A stretch of DNA of 64,000 bases from Luzula sylvatica (lineage: Eukaryota; Streptophyta; Magnoliopsida; Poales; Juncaceae). Below are positions 60,985-64,000 of the stretch, in pieces. Position 1 is the stretch's first letter. The number at the start of each line of letters is the position of its first letter. The notes beneath the pieces are model-generated. The model worked only from the letters and a program-made list of their open reading frames with translations, made no database searches and had not been told where the DNA came from. The position numbers and the translations under genes are program-made. Location of the stretch: the NCBI GenBank assembly GCA_946800325.1, contig OX326959.1, forward strand, positions 49,048,784-49,112,783. The letters are read 5' to 3'.

Positions 60985-61159
60985 CTGTACACATCTAAAA
61001 ATCGGCTCGGCGGTGGCTTGGCGGACCCTTGGCGGACGCTTGGCGGAAATTCGCCAAGCACAAAACGCCAAGGATTTATCTCGACGGCGGACCCTCGACT
61101 ACCGATTAATCGGTGATTAATCGGCCGCCAAGGCCGATTTCCAGAACACTGTGTAAATG
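60438..61159. mobile_element. Non-autonomous hAT element nested in the Harbinger-like element
   Basis: The element 60446-61151 has ends CAATGTTCCAGAAATCG and CGATTTCCAGAACACTG (inverted) and perfect 8-bp flanks TGTAAATG (60438-60445 and 61152-61159). Subterminal zones are rich in CTCGGCGGACC and GATTAATCGG words. A minus-strand SINE remnant, an A-run and (TA)n lie inside. Confidence 0.85.
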
Positions 61160-61928
61160 TGATTAACACCATAGTCAATGTGATTTAACAATTGTCCAGT
61201 GCCAATATAAACTACACTCCACACACCTCTCGTAAAAACTATAATATAGTTCCTTGAAATTTTTGATCCATCGAGTCTAATACCAGTATCAACGCGCATA
61301 AATTGAATACCTCAGATGTATGAAAATGATCATATACTGTGTTAATCATTGCATGATTTAATTAGGAATATATTTCATGGAAAGCATAAAACAATAAATT
61401 AATATACAAACAAAAACAAAATCAAGAAGGTCTAGATAGATATAATTCAAAAAACCAGCGAGGTGTCGAGTAAACATTAATTAATCCAAAAAATAAGAGA
61501 AATAGTTACAATCCTCAATCACAATGAAAAATAACCAGTCCCGAATAGAGAGGTCTAGATAGAACGAGATATTTAGAGAGAGAGAGAGAGAAGCTTCAAT
61601 CGTATGAGTGAGGAACCGTCAACAAACTGGAAGTCTTACGAAGCTACAGAGAGAGAGTGAAAGGGAGCTCTCAGTGAGAGGAAGAGAGAGGTCATCGGTA
61701 GTAGAGTAGAGGCGATATAAAGAGAGAGTGGTGATTTGGGACTAACAATTTTCCAGCAAATTGTCACTCCACATTTTTTAGGAATCAACTTTTGCGGGTA
61801 AAGAATAAGAGGACAAGATTCCAGCATTTAGAATTTCCAGTTATTAATGTTAACCAAACAAAAATTTTATGTTTTGCTGAAATTTATAATCCAATTCCAC
61901 TATAAATTCCAGCTTCCCAAACAGCCCC

Positions 61929-62231
61929 TAAAAGTTAAAATAAAGGAAAAGTTTAGCCCTTGAAATGGATTCAAAAGTGGTCTTTTCACCATCATTATTT
62001 ACATCCCCAAAGACAGAAAAAATAAAAAGCCCACCAATCAGCTTAAGACACACGTAGCAAGAACCCATTAAAATTTAATCAAATCCTTCATATTAATTAC
62101 TGTATATTTTAAGGAGGTTCCAATACATTATACGAACAAAAACAACATCATCTTTACAAACAACAAAAACTAGTATGGAAGATCCTTCACCACATTGTAG
62201 ATTCTAGAATTCATTTCCTGAATCTGGGAAA
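61929..62231. other. 3-prime flank of the second RBOH copy
   Basis: Aligns with about 28704-29012 of copy 1; holds the 3-prime UTR. Confidence 0.6.
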
Positions 62232-62368
62232 TCAAAAAATCTCCTTGTGAAATTCAAACTTCGTGCTCGTTTTGTGGGTGAAATCCTGAGATTGCTGCCT
62301 CAACTCATTCACCAATATCGGCTCTCCGCAATAGAATACCCCTATAACAATGACAAAAAACCCAAATT

Positions 62369-62450
<82 letters not shown>

Positions 62451-64000
62451 CATACCGACACGCTGATCAGGGTGATGATCGGCAACATGTTTAAAAACAC
62501 TGGGCCAATTGGGTTGCGCGAAATGGGTCCTGACACGAGTTCCAGACACGATATCAAGGCCTTTCTTGGCATGATGTAATGTTTGAAGCACCGATATGAG
62601 GGCCGAACGGGGGTCCCCTTCTTGATACACGCTGGAGCAATGGTTGTGCAACTCTATCACCCCATCACTACAATCAATCAATAAATAAATTCCAAATATT
62701 ATTAATAAGTATTAATAATATTGTTGATATTAATTTGTACCTGTCTTTTTCGGCGACATCGTTTATGACTCCACGGAACCAATCGAAGGAGCCCTCTTCA
62801 CTCGTTACCCAGTAAAAATACGCACGTTTTGTCATGAACGTTTTTGTATGACCGTGAGACCCACCGCCTCCAGAAGATCCCTCGCCGCCTTTTTGAATGA
62901 GGTTTAACACGTCCTTAACTATGCTTATTAATGGAGTAGCACCAATTCCGAGTCCGATTAATAGCAACACGTCGTATTCGCAGTAGTCTTGTGCCGGTGC
63001 ACCGTATGGACCGTCAATCAATAGTTTCGGGAATCTAATATATTAAATAAAGCAAGAATAAACTCATTTACACAAAAACAAAAATCAAGAAAAAATTTGA
63101 AATGATTGAACGATATAAACTTTTGGTACCTCGAGCTAACTTGTCCTTCAGAGAAATCGGCTCTCAAGAGCCCACTCTCGTCACCAGTTGGAGGCTCGCA
63201 TGCCTGGTTCATTTTATCAAATATTATTTAGGTCTTAAATAAAATTTTAATTTAATTTTTAGTGTATTAATTAATATGATTCACCTCACAGAATATGGCT
63301 CGAAGACGAGAAGTCCAGTCACCTCTTCTTGCACGGATATGAACGCTAAGATAATCATCTCCAGGAGCCGAAGTAATCGAAAAAGGATGCCTACATAAAA
63401 AAACAAAACAAAATTTACTACCGAAAACAAACTAGTTATTTAATTACTCTAATAAATAATATAACTAGGAAGGAAATTACCATTCATATGGCGACACGGC
63501 TGCACAATTAACAAAGATGTATTGGCCGCTACGATATCTAAAACCATGCGGCTTCGACATGAAAAGCGCCAACACATTTCCTTTGTACACGACAACCTAT
63601 ATATGAACATATAATAAAATTAAATTATTGAATTAACAATGTTATACGATGATTATTGATCGTACCTTCCGAATTTTGACCGCGTCATGACTCCTAAAGG
63701 CTCGTATAATACGTTCAGATGCATATAAAACGACAGGTACAGCAATATACATCCATGTCTAGGAAAAATTTAAAATATTTCTATAAAACATATTATATGA
63801 TTATATTACAATGAAGAAAAATGGGAAAGAAATTTTGCTTACCGTCTTCTTGTACCACTTCTTGCTCAAGTAGAGACAAACCCCATGCACCACGAGAAGT
63901 GCATAAACAACCACAAAAAGGTGATGAGTGAACCAAAACACATTAAAACCGGTCAATTTCTTCAATGGATTCGTCTTCTTTAACCTGTTCCGGCGGAGCC
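62232..64000 (-). CDS. RBOH: RBOH NADPH oxidase, second copy (5-prime part beyond the window)
   Basis: The last eight exons are visible: 64000(open)-63843, 63758-63666, 63596-63481, 63390-63285, 63203-63130, 63034-62741, 62667-62456, 62341-62232. All splice sites are kept and there is no stop or frameshift. It covers the last transmembrane part, FAD (HPFSIT) and NADPH ([18 protein letters not shown]) domains. Several residues differ from the first copy at places normally fixed in RBOHs: [10 protein letters not shown] for [18 protein letters not shown] for EGDARSAL, terminal HKEIF for HKENF, and HIRARRGDW for HIRTRGDW (one extra residue). It may be a gene under relaxed selection, or specialised. 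The N-terminal regulatory part and EF-hand are not in view. Confidence 0.9.
62372..62449. repeat. (TA)n(GA)n microsatellite in second RBOH copy
   Basis: Same compound repeat as 29152-29219 in the homologous intron, but longer in both parts. Confidence 0.9.

Larger units (their letters stand above)
59965..61930. mobile_element. Harbinger-like TIR element, about 2 kb
   Basis: The ends at 59966 and 61928 are GGGGCCGTTTGGCAAGCGGA and, in complement, GGGGCTGTTTGGGAAGCTGG; similarity runs about 50 bp (to GGAATTGGATTA). Copy 1 has the empty site at about 28701 (AAAGGCCTGAAAG). Flanks are TA on both sides; a 3-bp duplication is not certain. No transposase; it holds an hAT element, a SINE fragment and GA-rich DNA. 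Confidence 0.75.
58207..64000. repeat. Segmental duplication, copy 2 (paired with 27204-30933)
   Basis: Matches copy 1 base for base with scattered changes from AGAATAACTAAAAAAAATGG to the window end, including RBOH introns. It is longer because of insertions at 58640-59450 and 59966-61928, and lacks the SINE-bearing segment of copy 1. Confidence 0.9.

Overview
The window is nuclear DNA of a flowering plant, most likely a eudicot. Genes are split by short AT-rich introns with GT-AG borders, several proteins are plant-specific (LPA1, RBOH, HIPP, PCC13-62-like), and the AT-rich intergenic DNA is packed with plant transposon families (Copia, CACTA, hAT, Mutator-like, Harbinger-like, tRNA-derived SINEs). 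I cannot name the species.

Layout. 0-8 kb is a compact gene island: a TIR element filled with ATATT repeats; LPA1 (photosystem II assembly, + strand, 9 exons); a one-exon secreted cystatin-like protein (+); a PCC13-62-like desiccation protein (-, 4 exons); and a cytosolic-type FolD of C1-folate metabolism (-, 5 exons). 8-14 kb is gene-poor, with a minisatellite, a SINE, MITEs, an hAT element with a clear 8-bp target duplication and a 47-base G run. 14.3-15.9 kb is a metal-binding isoprenylated protein (HIPP, -). 17.1-26.5 kb is a gag-only LTR retrotransposon (-) with a CACTA transposon inside its gag zinc knuckle and a tandemly amplified LTR. 29.0-32.9 kb is a complete 14-exon RBOH NADPH oxidase (-). 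33-40.9 kb is MITEs and a 1.8-kb fold-back element. 41.0-42.1 kb is dephospho-CoA kinase (-). 43.5-52.1 kb is an intact Copia element (two 977-bp LTRs, target duplication ATATG, uninterrupted 1323-residue Gag-Pol frame). 52-58 kb holds decayed repeats, a gag-only retroelement fragment and an RTEL1-like helicase pseudogene. From 58.2 kb to the window end is a second copy of the 27.2-30.9 kb segment, with a second RBOH gene that runs off the edge.

The genes do not form a pathway; they are independent housekeeping and stress genes. The most informative structure is the RBOH segmental duplication. Comparing the copies exposes empty sites, so several insertions can be dated after the duplication: a SINE fragment in copy 1, and a 9-bp-TSD fold-back element and a Harbinger-like element (itself holding an hAT) in copy 2. 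The most unusual signal is an approximately 16-bp palindrome (GTCCGTTRYAACGGAC type, two inverted AACGG cores), repeated about 14-16 times in each of two otherwise unrelated LTR retrotransposons.
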